The notes: a model not told the origin generated them from the sequence alone. 64,000 bases of DNA from Rhizobium sp. LC145 (GCF_001005825.1 NZ_LBHV01000001.1:496001-560000), one strand, 5' to 3'. Positions 8,292 to 18,418 are shown, counted from the stretch's first letter. Program-made: numbers and translations.

Positions 8292-9518
8292 TCAGGCAGC
8301 GGCGGCGGAAAGCGCGTTGCCGATGAGGCGGCCGAGCCGCTGGATGCCTTCCTCGATCATCGCCTCGTCGGCGCAGGAGAAGGAGAGCCGCAGGGTATTC
8401 GCGCCCGAGCGGTCGGCGAAGAAGGCCTGGCCCGGCACGAAAGCGACCTTCTCCGTCTCGATCGAGCGGGCGAGAAGCTCGGCGCCGTCGAGGCCCGCCG
8501 GAACGGTGACCCAGACGAACATGCCGCCTTCCGGCTTCGTCCAGCTCGTGCCCTTCGGCATGTACTTGGCGAGCGCGGCCAACATGGCGTCACGGCGGGC
8601 GCTGTAGGCTGTCTTGATCTTGGCCACCTGCGCGTCGAAGCCGCGCGTCGCGACATGTTCGATGGCGATCTGGTTGATGGTCGAGGAATGCAGGTCGGCC
8701 GCCTGCTTCATCAGCACCAGCTTGCGGATGACCGGCATGGCGGCGACCACGAAGCCGACGCGAAGACCGGGAGCAAGGGTCTTGGAGAAGCTTCCGCAAT
8801 AGATGGTGCGGGTGTTCTCGATGCCGCCCTTGCGGGCGATGTCGAGCGCCAGGATCGGCGGGACCGCTTCGCCATCGTAGCGCAGCGACTGGTAGGCCGC
8901 ATCCTCGATGACCGCGATGTCGAGCTCATCGGCAAGGCCGAGCAGCTTTTCGCGCCCTGCCCGATCCACCGTCTCGCCGGTCGGATTGGCGAAATCGGCC
9001 GAGAGATAGGCGAACTTCACCGCGCCGCCTGCTTTGGCCGCAGCCTCCTGATACGCGGCCGGCGTGCGGTTGCCGAAGGAAAGCTGGTCATAAGTCGGCT
9101 CGTAGGCGTTGAAAGCCTGCAGTGCGCCGAGATAGGTCGGCCAAGTGACGAGCGCGGTATCCTTCGGCGATAGGAAGAGCTTGCCGAGATAATCCAGCGC
9201 CTGCTGCGAGCCCGACGTGATGAAGACGTTTTCGACCGCGCAAGGGATGCCGATCTTGGCCATCTCGCCGACCAGCCATTCGCGCAGCGGCTTGTAGCCC
9301 TCGCTCACCGAATACTGGAGCGCGGCATTCACCTGGGGGCCGGAAAAGATATCCGAATAGGCCTGCTTGAATTCCTGATCGGGAAAGAGCGCCGGGTCGG
9401 GAATGCCGCCTGCGAAGGAGATGATGTCGGGACGCTCGAGCAGCTTCAGGAGCTCACGGATTTCGGACGCACGCATGCGACTGGAGCGCGTCGCAAAGAT
9501 ATGTTCCCAATCAAGCAC
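8292..9518 (-). CDS. PLP-dependent class I/II aminotransferase (2-aminoadipate transaminase-like)
   Basis: The 408-aa fold-type I enzyme shows ISFAGGIPDPALFP near the N-terminus, the FITSGSQQALD loop, a conserved NPTGETV, the IEDAAYQSLRY aspartate that contacts the pyridine nitrogen, and the PLP lysine in CGSFSKTLAPGLRVGF. This pattern fits the LysN/2-aminoadipate and MocR-like aminotransferase group, which accept varied amino acids; the substrate is not predictable here. The GTG start at 9518 follows GAGGA. An inverted repeat upstream may be its operator. Confidence 0.88.
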   Translation of the reverse strand: MLDWEHIFATRSSRMRASEIRELLKLLERPDIISFAGGIPDPALFPDQEFKQAYSDIFSGPQVNAALQYSVSEGYKPLREWLVGEMAKIGIPCAVENVFITSGSQQALDYLGKLFLSPKDTALVTWPTYLGALQAFNAYEPTYDQLSFGNRTPAAYQEAAAKAGGAVKFAYLSADFANPTGETVDRAGREKLLGLADELDIAVIEDAAYQSLRYDGEAVPPILALDIARKGGIENTRTIYCGSFSKTLAPGLRVGFVVAAMPVIRKLVLMKQAADLHSSTINQIAIEHVATRGFDAQVAKIKTAYSARRDAMLAALAKYMPKGTSWTKPEGGMFVWVTVPAGLDGAELLARSIETEKVAFVPGQAFFADRSGANTLRLSFSCADEAMIEEGIQRLGRLIGNALSAAAA

Positions 9519-9572
9519 GGATGTTTCCTCTTATTTCAATTTTCTATCGTCTTTCTTTACAGAAAGATCGAC

Positions 9573-9591
9573 AGGTCAGCAATACTGACCT
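9573..9591. promoter_or_regulatory. Candidate operator AGGTCAG-N5-CTGACCT
   Basis: This is a perfect 7-bp inverted repeat with a 5-base centre, 55 bases upstream of the aminotransferase start and about 190 bases upstream of the divergent FucU-like gene. Its size and symmetry fit a dimeric helix-turn-helix regulator (Lrp or GntR class). No regulator gene is adjacent. Confidence 0.45.
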
Positions 9592-9784
9592 ATTGGCCGG
9601 CGAGGTATTTTTTTGTCCTCTTGCCCACTATGCCACCAGAGCCATTCCAGCAAAAGTGCGTAGCGGTTTTGCGGCCGCAATTGCGTGAAAACAGACTGCA
9701 CCCGCGCTTGCCAGAACGGCAAATAGACGCCAGTTTCCGTTCCCCGACAAATAGCGAAGCGGCCGCCCGGCCCAAGAGGAAAAC

Positions 9785-10237
9785 ATGCTCAAGAATATCG
9801 ATCCGGCGCTCAACGCCGACGTGCTGCACGCGCTGCGTTCCATGGGACACGGCGACACGCTGGCGCTCGTGGACACCAATTTTCCGGCCGAATCGGTCGC
9901 GCGCCAGAGCACACTCGGCAAACTGCTCAGGATCGACAATGTCTCCGCGGCACGCGCCATGGAGGCCATCCTCTCGGTGCTGCCGCTCGACACCCCGCTC
10001 CAACCCTCCGTCGGCCGGATGGAGGTCATGGGCGCGCCCGATCAGCTCGAGCCCGTGCAGGTGGAAGTACAGGCCAAGATCGACGCAGCCGAAGGCCAGT
10101 CCGCCCCCATGTACGGTATCGAGCGCTTCGCCTTCTACGAGGCGGCGAAAAAGGCCTATTGCGTGATAGCGACCGGCGAAACGCGGTTCTACGGCTGCTT
10201 CCTGCTCACCAAGGGCGTCATTCCGCCGGCGGCGTGA
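9785..10237 (+). CDS. fucU: RbsD/FucU family sugar mutarotase
   Basis: The 150-aa protein has the family hallmarks: LKNIDPALNADVLHALRSMG, the conserved catalytic-type His in MGHGDTLALVDTNFP, and the C-terminal IATGETRFYGCFLLTKGV. FucU/RbsD proteins interconvert anomers of fucose or ribose so that the right form enters catabolism. FucU is the better fit by length and the RFYGCF motif. No sugar transporter or kinase lies next to it, so its exact sugar is not settled. Confidence 0.85.
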   Translation: MLKNIDPALNADVLHALRSMGHGDTLALVDTNFPAESVARQSTLGKLLRIDNVSAARAMEAILSVLPLDTPLQPSVGRMEVMGAPDQLEPVQVEVQAKIDAAEGQSAPMYGIERFAFYEAAKKAYCVIATGETRFYGCFLLTKGVIPPAA

Positions 10238-10267
10238 ACTATTTGCGCAGAGGAAAGCTCTGACCCC

Positions 10268-10819
10268 ATGAGCGAAAAACTAAAGCTAAATCCACAGCTT
10301 TGTAAACATGCTTACGACGAAGCAGTGGAAAGGATAGCAAGACTTGCGGCTTATGCGACGTCACGCAGCCTGAAGATACTCGGCTTCGGTGATTACTTTT
10401 CCTTAGCCGAAGAGCTCTGCAAAAAGGACCTGATAATATTAGCCATTTCCGTCAGACGTCTGGCTGAAATGACAAAAAGCACAAGCGAACTGAAAAACCT
10501 CCGCATAAAAGCTATGATTACCGATGAGCGAGGCAATCACACGGGCGGCCAGGAAAACTGTTGGGACATAGTCGGCAACATTTTGCACGGTGTGGAAATA
10601 GATGTATTTAAGGATGTTGGAAAATACATTTCAGAAGACTTTATGGAAATCATGAGAAACAAAGATGAAATTGATGCCGCCATCTCTATAAAATCTGAAA
10701 AATTTCACAAAAAAATGTTCAAGCTTACGGATTTTCTTCGCTGCATAAATGAATATCTCGATAAGGCTGACGAAACCCTCTCTGACAATGGCATATTTGT
10801 AAGCGACCTATATCAATAG
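10268..10819 (+). CDS. AT-rich orphan hypothetical protein (183 aa)
   Basis: The protein is mostly helical, rich in Lys, Ile, Asp and Glu, and lacks a signal peptide or membrane span. No motif is recognised. Its codon and base use is clearly more AT-rich than any neighbour (runs such as aaaatttcacaaaaaaatg), which suggests recent horizontal acquisition. It begins 30 bases after the FucU gene, and a 9-bp hairpin whose stem includes its stop codon (10815-10842) follows. Confidence 0.65.
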   Translation: MSEKLKLNPQLCKHAYDEAVERIARLAAYATSRSLKILGFGDYFSLAEELCKKDLIILAISVRRLAEMTKSTSELKNLRIKAMITDERGNHTGGQENCWDIVGNILHGVEIDVFKDVGKYISEDFMEIMRNKDEIDAAISIKSEKFHKKMFKLTDFLRCINEYLDKADETLSDNGIFVSDLYQ

Positions 10820-10842
10820 GCCGGAGCATACGCCCCGGCCTA
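10815..10842. terminator. Hairpin between convergent genes
   Basis: A perfect 9-bp stem (ATAGGCCGG with CCGGCCTAT) has a 10-base loop and lies between the orphan gene and the end of ilvC. There is no good T-run on either side, so termination here is only probable. Confidence 0.45.
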
Positions 10843-10867
10843 TGATGTAGATTGCCAGAGTTTTGTT

Positions 10868-12566
<1,699 letters not shown>

Positions 12567-12604
12567 GCGGCCTGCTTCGGCGATCACTGTAGGGCCTCCA
12601 ATTT

Positions 12605-12622
12605 CCGTACCGTACGGTACGG
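12605..12622. promoter_or_regulatory. TetR operator palindrome CCGTACCGTACGGTACGG
   Basis: This is a perfect 18-bp palindrome with no spacer, 39 bases before the TetR start codon. The ACCGTACGGT core is typical of TetR-family operators. It probably gives autorepression and would govern any TetR-ilvC transcript. Confidence 0.75.
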
Positions 12623-12739
12623 TTCGGGTGCAGCTTATGACGCAGTCGCAAGCCGGCGTCAAGACGGTTCGGGAGAAGTTGATCGGCAGTTCTTCCAGCG
12701 GCGTCCCGTTGCCGGCGAAACCGATCTTGTCAGTTGGGG

Positions 12740-13378
12740 CTAGGCCGGCAGCGGCGGCAATTCCGGCGCCTCCAATCCCCGGAAGGGATCACGCCACGCG
12801 TCGATGTCTTCGAGCCGACGATACCAGCGGCGAATGGAAGGATAATCATCGATCGGCAGCAGCGCCGCATCGTTGAAGGGCAGAAACGTACCCATTCGGA
12901 AGTCCGCGAAAGAAAGCGTGTCCCCGACCAGCCAAAGCCGGCTTGAAAGTTCGGCTTCAAGGACCTCAGCGGCCCGGTGAAATTGCCGCAATCCATCCTG
13001 GACCTGTTGCGGATCCAGGGGGCCGATCCCGTACCGCAGCTTGGTTCCGCGTTCAAAATGCACGATATCGCAAGCTTTCACGAAATTCTGCATGCCCCAA
13101 CTGATCCATCGGATCATCTCCGGCTCGTCATCGTCGGTGCGCCAGAAATCCGAGCGCATGTCGCGGGAAAGGCGGCAGACGATTGCGTCAGCCTCCCAAA
13201 GGGCCCTTCCGGGACCCTGCAGAATAGGCACCAACAGGTTCGGGTTCAGCGAGCGGTAACGCTCGGCTTGCCCCGGCGCTCGCGGCGATGCGTATTCAAA
13301 CTCGACCGGCGCATTCAGATAGCGCGCAGCAGCCACCGCCAGACGCGGGTTGGGATTGCGGCTGAAATACAGTTTCAT
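12740..13378 (-). CDS. Glutathione S-transferase family protein
   Basis: The 212-aa protein has an N-terminal thioredoxin-like domain (MKLYFSRNPNPRLAVAAARY, then SLNPNLLVPIL and the glutathione-contacting WEADAIVCRL) and a helical C-terminal domain with VGDTLSFADFRMGTFLP. The active-site residue is probably Ser or Asn in YFSRNPN, as in beta or theta-like bacterial GSTs. The ATG at 13378 follows GGAGG by 10 bases, and the upstream ATG at 13399 would add seven residues. No neighbouring gene hints at a substrate. Confidence 0.85.
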   Translation of the reverse strand: MKLYFSRNPNPRLAVAAARYLNAPVEFEYASPRAPGQAERYRSLNPNLLVPILQGPGRALWEADAIVCRLSRDMRSDFWRTDDDEPEMIRWISWGMQNFVKACDIVHFERGTKLRYGIGPLDPQQVQDGLRQFHRAAEVLEAELSSRLWLVGDTLSFADFRMGTFLPFNDAALLPIDDYPSIRRWYRRLEDIDAWRDPFRGLEAPELPPLPA

Positions 13379-13468
13379 AACAGGCGTGCCTCCATTCATC
13401 TCCTTTTAAAGACGAGAGCGGGCACGAGTATCCGACATGCCGGAACAAAAATGCACGTCTGGCCGCCC

Positions 13469-13528
13469 GATCGTTTCGGACGTTTTCGAAACGATCAAAG
13501 CCGGCGCAAACCTGCGCCGGCTTTGATC
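13469..13528 (-). terminator. Two overlapping hairpins after ribB
   Basis: A perfect 16-bp stem with a 4-base loop (13493-13508 with 13513-13528) lies 41 bases past the ribB stop and should act as its terminator. A second inverted repeat (10-bp arms at 13469-13478 and 13487-13496) shares the bases at 13493-13496, so the two stems cannot both form in full. Confidence 0.7.
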
Positions 13529-13568
13529 GGGCCTTTCATGATATGTCGGCGTTTTCAGCCCGGCCGGA

Positions 13569-14204
13569 TCAGGCGGCGTAGGCATCGCCCACGCCGCGCA
13601 GACCCTTCACATACGAGATGAGGTCCGCGATCGTAACCAGCGGCATTCCATGGAGTTTCGCGAACTCGACGAGGTCCGGCAGCCGCGCCATGGTGCCGTC
13701 ATCCTTGGCAACCTCGCAGATGACGCCGGAAGGCTTCAGGCCCGCCAGACGGCAGAGCTCCACGGCCGCTTCCGTATGTCCGGGGCGTGAAAGTACGCCA
13801 TTCGGATGGGCGCGGAGGGGAAAGATATGGCCCGGCCGCGCGAAGTCGTCCGGCTGCGCCTTCGGGTCCATCAGCGCCCTCACCGTTGCTGCCCGGTCGG
13901 CCGCCGAGATGCCCGTCGTCGTTCCCGGAATGTAATCCACCGAAACGGTGAAGGCCGTCTTATGGGATTCCGTATTCCGCGGGACCATCAGCGGGATGTC
14001 GAGCGCATCCAGCCGCTCGCCTTCCATCGCCACGCAGATCAGACCGCGTGCGTGGTTCATCATGAACGCAACGGTCTCCGCAGTCACCGTTTCCGATGCC
14101 GCGATGATGTCTCCCTCGTTCTCCCGATCCTCGTCATCCACGACGACGATCATCCGGCCACGAGCCAGAGCTTCGAGAGCATCTTCGATTTTTGCGATTG
14201 TCAT
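13569..14204 (-). CDS. ribB: 3,4-dihydroxy-2-butanone 4-phosphate synthase
   Basis: RibB converts ribulose 5-phosphate into 3,4-dihydroxy-2-butanone 4-phosphate plus formate, feeding the xylene ring of riboflavin. The 211-aa protein has the metal-binding DDEDRENEGDII motif near residue 30, NHARGLICVAM, and the GHTEAAVELCRLAGLKPSG block with the second metal ligand. It is the stand-alone form with no fused RibA domain. The ATG at 14204 is chosen over a TTG at 14219. An FMN riboswitch lies about 115 bases upstream on the same strand and should shut the gene off when flavin is plentiful. Confidence 0.95.
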   Translation of the reverse strand: MTIAKIEDALEALARGRMIVVVDDEDRENEGDIIAASETVTAETVAFMMNHARGLICVAMEGERLDALDIPLMVPRNTESHKTAFTVSVDYIPGTTTGISAADRAATVRALMDPKAQPDDFARPGHIFPLRAHPNGVLSRPGHTEAAVELCRLAGLKPSGVICEVAKDDGTMARLPDLVEFAKLHGMPLVTIADLISYVKGLRGVGDAYAA

Positions 14205-14318
14205 TTCAGTGCCTTTCAAGGGTTACCCGCGTTAGCGGTAAAACCACGGCCTTGCGAGCCGCCATTTATCCCTTGGGCGAACAAGCCGGACTCGTCCCCC
14301 GAACAGGAAACACCCGGC

Positions 14319-14463
14319 GTTGTTCTCTTCCATCCGGACTTTAACCGTCGGCTCCGGCATCTCACCGGATCTGCTGACCTTCCACTTGCGTGAAAGCGCT
14401 CGCGGGCTCCGGGATCACTCCCGATACCGCCGGTGGGGAATTGCACCCCGCCCTGAGAACGGT
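14319..14463 (-). ncRNA. FMN riboswitch (RFN element)
   Basis: Read on the minus strand, the segment begins with a CTCAGGGCGGGGTGCAATTC block, continues with CCCACCGGCGGT, the variable arm, GATCCGGTGAGATGCCGG, GCCGACGGTTAAAGTCCGGAT and GGAAGAGAACA. These are the conserved RFN blocks in order. The element binds FMN and lies upstream of ribB, so it is expected to control riboflavin synthesis. Confidence 0.95.
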
Positions 14464-14539
14464 TCCAAAATAATGACTTCCGCGGGTGATTTGCAAGAGG
14501 CTTTGCGACAGCCGAGCTTTGTACCGAGGAATTAATCAC

Positions 14540-14647
14540 CTTCAGCGGCATCTGCCGGAGAAGATTTTTCCGGACAACATGGCGTTGCTCGGCGTGACGA
14601 GCATTGCCGATATCGGGCACGAACACATCGTCGACATGTCCGCGTGA
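14540..14647 (+). pseudogene. C-terminal remnant of an FMN-dependent alpha-hydroxy-acid dehydrogenase-like gene
   Basis: One plus-strand frame reads HLPEKIFPDN, then MALLGVTSIADIGHEHIVDM and two more residues before a stop at 14645-14647. The MALLGVTSIADI stretch resembles the C-terminal helix of lactate or glycolate oxidase family proteins. No upstream body of such a gene is present, so this would be a decayed fragment left between the riboswitch and the AraC gene. The identification is by pattern only. Confidence 0.35.
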
Positions 14648-14659
14648 AGCGCCACAAGG

Positions 14660-15571
14660 CTAGGCGGTGACGGGTTCGCGGACCGATTCCGATTCCATGT
14701 CGCGCAAGGGCGAAAGGCCGTAGAGCCGGCTGTATTCGCGGCTGAACTGGGAAGGGCTCTGATAGCCGACCCGATGGCCCGCCGTGCCGACATCCAGCTT
14801 TTCCACCAGCATCAGCCGGCGCGCTTCATGCAGGCGCAGCTTCTTCTGGAATTGAACCGGCGTCATCGCCGTCGCCGCCTTGAAGTGATGGTGGAACGAG
14901 GATTCGCTCATATTGACGCGCTCCGCCAGTTCCTCGATGCGAAGCGGACGGGCGTAGTTCTGGCGCAGCCAGGCGATGGCGCGTGCGATCCGGTTGCCGT
15001 TGCTGTCGTTGACCGCGATGTTGAGCAGCCGCGCGCCGTCCGGGCCGGTGAGAATGCGGTAGAGGATTTCCTGCTGGATCAGCGGCGCCATGGCCGGTAT
15101 CTCCTGCGGGCGATCGAGCAGGCGCAACAGACGCACCGCCGCGTCCAGGATTTCCGGCGAGGCGGCATTGACGGTGATGCCGCGCTGGCTTTCCGCATTG
15201 GCCTGCCGCCGGGGAAGCTCGATGCGGTTGAGAAGCTCCGCGAGCTTCCCGCTGTCGATCGCGAGCGCGAAGCAGAAATGCGGGGTTTCCGGGCTTGCTT
15301 CCGTCACCCGCCAGGTGACGGGCAGATCCAACGAGGTGAGAAGATACTCGCCCATGGCATAGTTGATCGTCTCCGTGCCGAGACGCAGGCTTTTGGCACC
15401 CTGCAGCACGATCGCCACACAGGGGCGATAGCTGCTGTGGAACGACTCGCTCGGCGTAGAGCGCCGGCTGAGACACAGATTGTCGATGGCCGTGTCGAAC
15501 TCGCCCTCGCCCGGCGTATGGCGCGCGGCGATGGAGGCGATTTCCTGATAGGGATTGAAGGGCAGCGTCAT
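14660..15571 (-). CDS. AraC family transcriptional regulator
   Basis: The 303-aa protein has an N-terminal AraC_N-type sensor domain (residues 20-180) and a C-terminal double helix-turn-helix (RPLRIEELAERVNMSESSFH and HRVGYQSPSQFSREYSRLYG). Regulators of this subgroup often control nearby oxidoreductase genes. The divergent VOC protein starts 91 bases away, and an alcohol dehydrogenase follows it. Control of those genes is a reasonable guess but is not shown by any site I can see. Confidence 0.88.
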   Translation of the reverse strand: MTLPFNPYQEIASIAARHTPGEGEFDTAIDNLCLSRRSTPSESFHSSYRPCVAIVLQGAKSLRLGTETINYAMGEYLLTSLDLPVTWRVTEASPETPHFCFALAIDSGKLAELLNRIELPRRQANAESQRGITVNAASPEILDAAVRLLRLLDRPQEIPAMAPLIQQEILYRILTGPDGARLLNIAVNDSNGNRIARAIAWLRQNYARPLRIEELAERVNMSESSFHHHFKAATAMTPVQFQKKLRLHEARRLMLVEKLDVGTAGHRVGYQSPSQFSREYSRLYGLSPLRDMESESVREPVTA

Positions 15572-15662
15572 GGAAACTCGCTCTGGGATGGCCGCAGGTT
15601 TCTTCCAATCTAGGCGTCACGGCGCCATTCTACAAATCCGCAGTCGGCTTACGGAGAAAACG

Positions 15663-16043
15663 ATGCGTTTTATCAATCCCATCCCTTTCGTTCGCGACAT
15701 AAGCCGCTCCAAGGAATTCTACAACAAGCTGCTGGGTCTGAAAATTATCGAAGACGCCGGAAATTTCGTCCTTTTCGAGTCCGGCTTTGCAATCCACGAA
15801 GGTCAATCGCTCGAGCAAACGGTCTGGAACCGGAAGCGTGACACCGGCGAACCCTATGGCCGACGGAATTTGCTTCTGTATTTCGAACACAGCGATGTCG
15901 ATGCCGCCTTTGAAAGCATCGCGCCGCATGTGGAGTTGATACATCCCATAGAAAAACAGGCGTGGGGGCAGCGGGTCTTTCGTTTCTACGACCCGGATGG
16001 ACATGCGATCGAGATCGGCGAACCGGAGGACCGAAACACTTAG
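15663..16043 (+). CDS. VOC/glyoxalase family protein
   Basis: The 126-aa protein has the paired beta-alpha-beta-beta-beta modules of the vicinal oxygen chelate fold: FVRDISRSKEFYNKLLGLKI, then FAIHEG, and the second half with LLLYFEHSDVDAAFESI and FYDPDGHAIEIGEP. Metal-ligand candidates are His in AIHEG and Glu in IEIGE. VOC members include glyoxalases, dioxygenases and resistance proteins, and nothing narrows it further. The ATG at 15663 follows CGGAG. It is divergent from the AraC gene. Confidence 0.82.
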   Translation: MRFINPIPFVRDISRSKEFYNKLLGLKIIEDAGNFVLFESGFAIHEGQSLEQTVWNRKRDTGEPYGRRNLLLYFEHSDVDAAFESIAPHVELIHPIEKQAWGQRVFRFYDPDGHAIEIGEPEDRNT

Positions 16044-16196
16044 ACGTTTCGTGAAATAGCCTGGCACGGAGCGCGCCATGAATTTTGCAGGATCGTGCAA
16101 GAAGCTTGCAGGATCGATCTAACACCTATCGGCTGCCCGGATGCATATTCCGCCTCGTCCCTTTTCCCTCAAATCAACAGATGATTGGAGCTTCTC

Positions 16197-17243
16197 ATGG
16201 CTATTGCTAGAGGCTATGCCGCCACCGACGCGTCCAAGCCGCTGACGCCCTTCACCTTCGAGCGCCGCGAACCGAATGCCGACGACGTGGTCATCTCGAT
16301 CCAGTATTGCGGCGTCTGCCATTCCGATATCCACCAGGCCCGCAACGAATGGGGCGGGTCGAAATATCCGATGGTGCCGGGCCACGAAATCGTCGGCACG
16401 ATCGCGGCCGTCGGTTCGTCGGTCACGAAGTTCAAGGTCGGCGACAAGGTAGGCGTCGGCTGCTTCGTCGACAGCTGCGTCGGCTGCGCTTCCCGCGATG
16501 TCGACAACGAGCAGTACATGCCCGGTCTCGTGCAGACCTATAACGACTACGAGGCCGATGGAAAGACGCCGACCTATGGCGGCTATTCGGACTCGATCGT
16601 CGTCAAGGAAGGCTATGTGCTGTCGATCCCGGAAAACCTGCCGCTCGATGCCGCAGCACCGCTGCTTTGCGCCGGCATCACGCTCTACTCGCCGCTTCGC
16701 CACTGGAATGCCGGCCCTGGCAAAAAGGTCGCGATCGTCGGCATGGGCGGTCTCGGCCATATGGGCGTCAAGCTCGGCGCGGCCATGGGCGCGGACATCA
16801 CCGTTCTCAGCCAATCGCTCTCCAAGAAGGAAGATGGGCTGAAGCTCGGCGCCAAGGAATATTACGCCACCAGCGATGCCGAGACCTTTACCAAGCTCGC
16901 GGGCACTTTCGACCTCATCATCTGCACGGTGGGCGTGGCGATCGACTGGAACGCCTATCTCGGCCTTCTCAAGGTCAACGGCTCCATGGTTCTGGTCGGC
17001 GTGCCGGAGCATGCGGTACCAGTTCATGCCTTCTCGCTGATCCCCGGCCGCAAGAGCCTTTCCGGCTCGATGATCGGCTCGATCAAGGAAACCCAGGAAA
17101 TGCTGGATTTCTGCGGTCAGCACAACATCGTCTCGGAGATCGAGACGATCAATATCGGTGAGATCAACGAAGCCTATGAACGCGTCCTGAAGAGTGACGT
17201 ACGCTACCGCTTCGTCATCGACATGGCCTCGCTGGCGGCCTGA
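16197..17243 (+). CDS. NAD(P)-dependent zinc alcohol dehydrogenase, YahK/CAD-like
   Basis: The 348-aa medium-chain dehydrogenase shows the catalytic zinc site ([10 protein letters not shown] and GHEIVG), the Rossmann motif [14 protein letters not shown] and the YSPLRHW helix of the cinnamyl alcohol dehydrogenase/YahK group. It should reduce aldehydes with NADPH. The structural-zinc loop is odd: it reads [19 protein letters not shown], keeping two cysteines but having Arg and Met where the third and fourth usually stand. The ATG at 16197 follows TTGGAG. A terminator follows directly. Confidence 0.9.
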   Translation: MAIARGYAATDASKPLTPFTFERREPNADDVVISIQYCGVCHSDIHQARNEWGGSKYPMVPGHEIVGTIAAVGSSVTKFKVGDKVGVGCFVDSCVGCASRDVDNEQYMPGLVQTYNDYEADGKTPTYGGYSDSIVVKEGYVLSIPENLPLDAAAPLLCAGITLYSPLRHWNAGPGKKVAIVGMGGLGHMGVKLGAAMGADITVLSQSLSKKEDGLKLGAKEYYATSDAETFTKLAGTFDLIICTVGVAIDWNAYLGLLKVNGSMVLVGVPEHAVPVHAFSLIPGRKSLSGSMIGSIKETQEMLDFCGQHNIVSEIETINIGEINEAYERVLKSDVRYRFVIDMASLAA

Positions 17244-17250
17244 TCAAACC

Positions 17251-17285
17251 GAGAGGGGCGGTTTCCGGCCGCCCTTCTCCTTTTT
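17251..17285 (+). terminator. Rho-independent terminator after the alcohol dehydrogenase
   Basis: The stem GGGCGG/CCGCCC (17256-17261 with 17269-17274), extended by GAG/CTC, is followed by a T-run at 17281-17285, just past the dehydrogenase stop. Confidence 0.8.
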
Positions 17286-17298
17286 CTGTCGCAAAGCT

Positions 17299-17883
17299 CT
17301 ATGAGGCCCGGCGCACCAAATCGTCGGAAAGACAGGCGACAGCTTGGGGATCAGATACATCCACGATGGTTATCCCGTGCTGCATTGCAGCCTCATGCAT
17401 TTCCGAGTTGTCCTGCAAGGACCGCTCGATGAACTTATCCATTATGGCGCGGACAGGCTCGTCGGCTTGCCGATATTCCGCCTCGGACCGCATTCTTTCC
17501 CGCAGAAAATCCGCATCCGCATGGAGACAGATCCCGGCAACCCTATCGGAAACAAGAGGCGCTATGAACTCTGGCCGAAGCGCCGATCCCTCAAGGACAA
17601 GCGGCCTCCCGGCTTCGATCTCGCACTCGATCATCCGCCTGATATTGGGCCACATGTTTTCGTGATGCACCTTCAGAAACCAGTAGATCGTCTCCGGTGA
17701 AAGCCGCGCGTAATATTCGGCGACAGGTTGAGGTATGCTCGGCCATGGTCGGCCGGGATGTCTTCCGAGGCGGTCGGTCGATACCATATTCCAGCCGAGC
17801 GTTTCGGCGAGACGCCGCGCGAGCGTGGTTTTACCCACATGCGAACTCCCGGCAATCAGGATGCCCGATAGTCTTTGCCCCAC
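17299..17883 (-). CDS. P-loop kinase-like ATPase
   Basis: The 194-aa protein starts at a GTG preceded by GGAG (VGQRLSGILIAGSSHVGKTT) and has Walker A GSSHVGKTT at residues 11-19. After that come a Trp-rich region (PWPSIPQPVAEYYA, YWFLKVHHENMWPNIRR) and LVLEGSALRPEFI, which could be the Walker B-like strand. The layout resembles small AAA_33-type kinases or 2-phosphoglycerate kinase-like proteins. The substrate is unknown. TTG codons upstream could extend it by about 15 residues. The HxlR gene lies 35 bases upstream on the same strand. Confidence 0.7.
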   Translation of the reverse strand: MGQRLSGILIAGSSHVGKTTLARRLAETLGWNMVSTDRLGRHPGRPWPSIPQPVAEYYARLSPETIYWFLKVHHENMWPNIRRMIECEIEAGRPLVLEGSALRPEFIAPLVSDRVAGICLHADADFLRERMRSEAEYRQADEPVRAIMDKFIERSLQDNSEMHEAAMQHGITIVDVSDPQAVACLSDDLVRRAS

Positions 17884-17918
17884 CCGCTTCTCCGCCGAGT
17901 TCGCATTCAATTTCGCAT

Positions 17919-18326
17919 TCAAGCGAGTTCGCTCGCGTCGTAACGCTCCCGCGCCGCCTTGACGTCGGCATGATTGGCTTCCGCCCAGCGAAGAACCTTG
18001 GACAGCGGCTCGAACAGCGAGCGTCCGAGATCGGTCATGCGATATTCCACGCTCGGCGGCTTGGTGGGAAACACCTCCCGCTCGATATAGCCGTCCCGCT
18101 GCAGGTCCCGCAGGGTCTGGGTCAGCATGCGCTGCGAAATATCCGGGATCAGCCGGCGGAGTTCCCCGAAGCGATAGGGACGGATAGCAAGCGCCTCCAG
18201 GAGCAGCGTGGACCATTTGCCGGCGATGCGATCGATCACGTCGCGCACTGGGCAGTTGTCCATATCCCACGCGGTGATGTCGAACTCCTCGCGCTGCAGC
18301 TGCGGGCTGGTTTTGCTCAGAACCAT
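17919..18326 (-). CDS. HxlR family transcriptional regulator
   Basis: The 135-aa winged-helix protein carries the HxlR signature: a lone cysteine in [18 protein letters not shown], then [21 protein letters not shown] as the recognition region and a wing at [19 protein letters not shown]. The conserved Cys can sense electrophiles or oxidants in related QorR/HypR proteins. It is divergent from a QOR2-like quinone reductase gene, the classic arrangement for a redox-sensing repressor and its target. The ATG at 18326 follows GGGAGG. Confidence 0.9.
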   Translation of the reverse strand: MVLSKTSPQLQREEFDITAWDMDNCPVRDVIDRIAGKWSTLLLEALAIRPYRFGELRRLIPDISQRMLTQTLRDLQRDGYIEREVFPTKPPSVEYRMTDLGRSLFEPLSKVLRWAEANHADVKAARERYDASELA

Positions 18327-18403
18327 GGTGGTTCCCTCCCGGTAACGATCTCCCGCGAAACTGCCTTCTTTACAGCCTGAGGTCAATTCCTATTTTAGCG
18401 CTA

Positions 18404-18418
18404 GTCTCTTTTTGAGAC
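18404..18418. promoter_or_regulatory. Candidate HxlR operator GTCTC-N5-GAGAC
   Basis: This perfect 5-bp inverted repeat around a T-run lies between the divergent HxlR and QOR2-like genes. It is the best symmetric site in the shared promoter region and fits the short-dyad operators reported for HxlR proteins. Confidence 0.45.
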
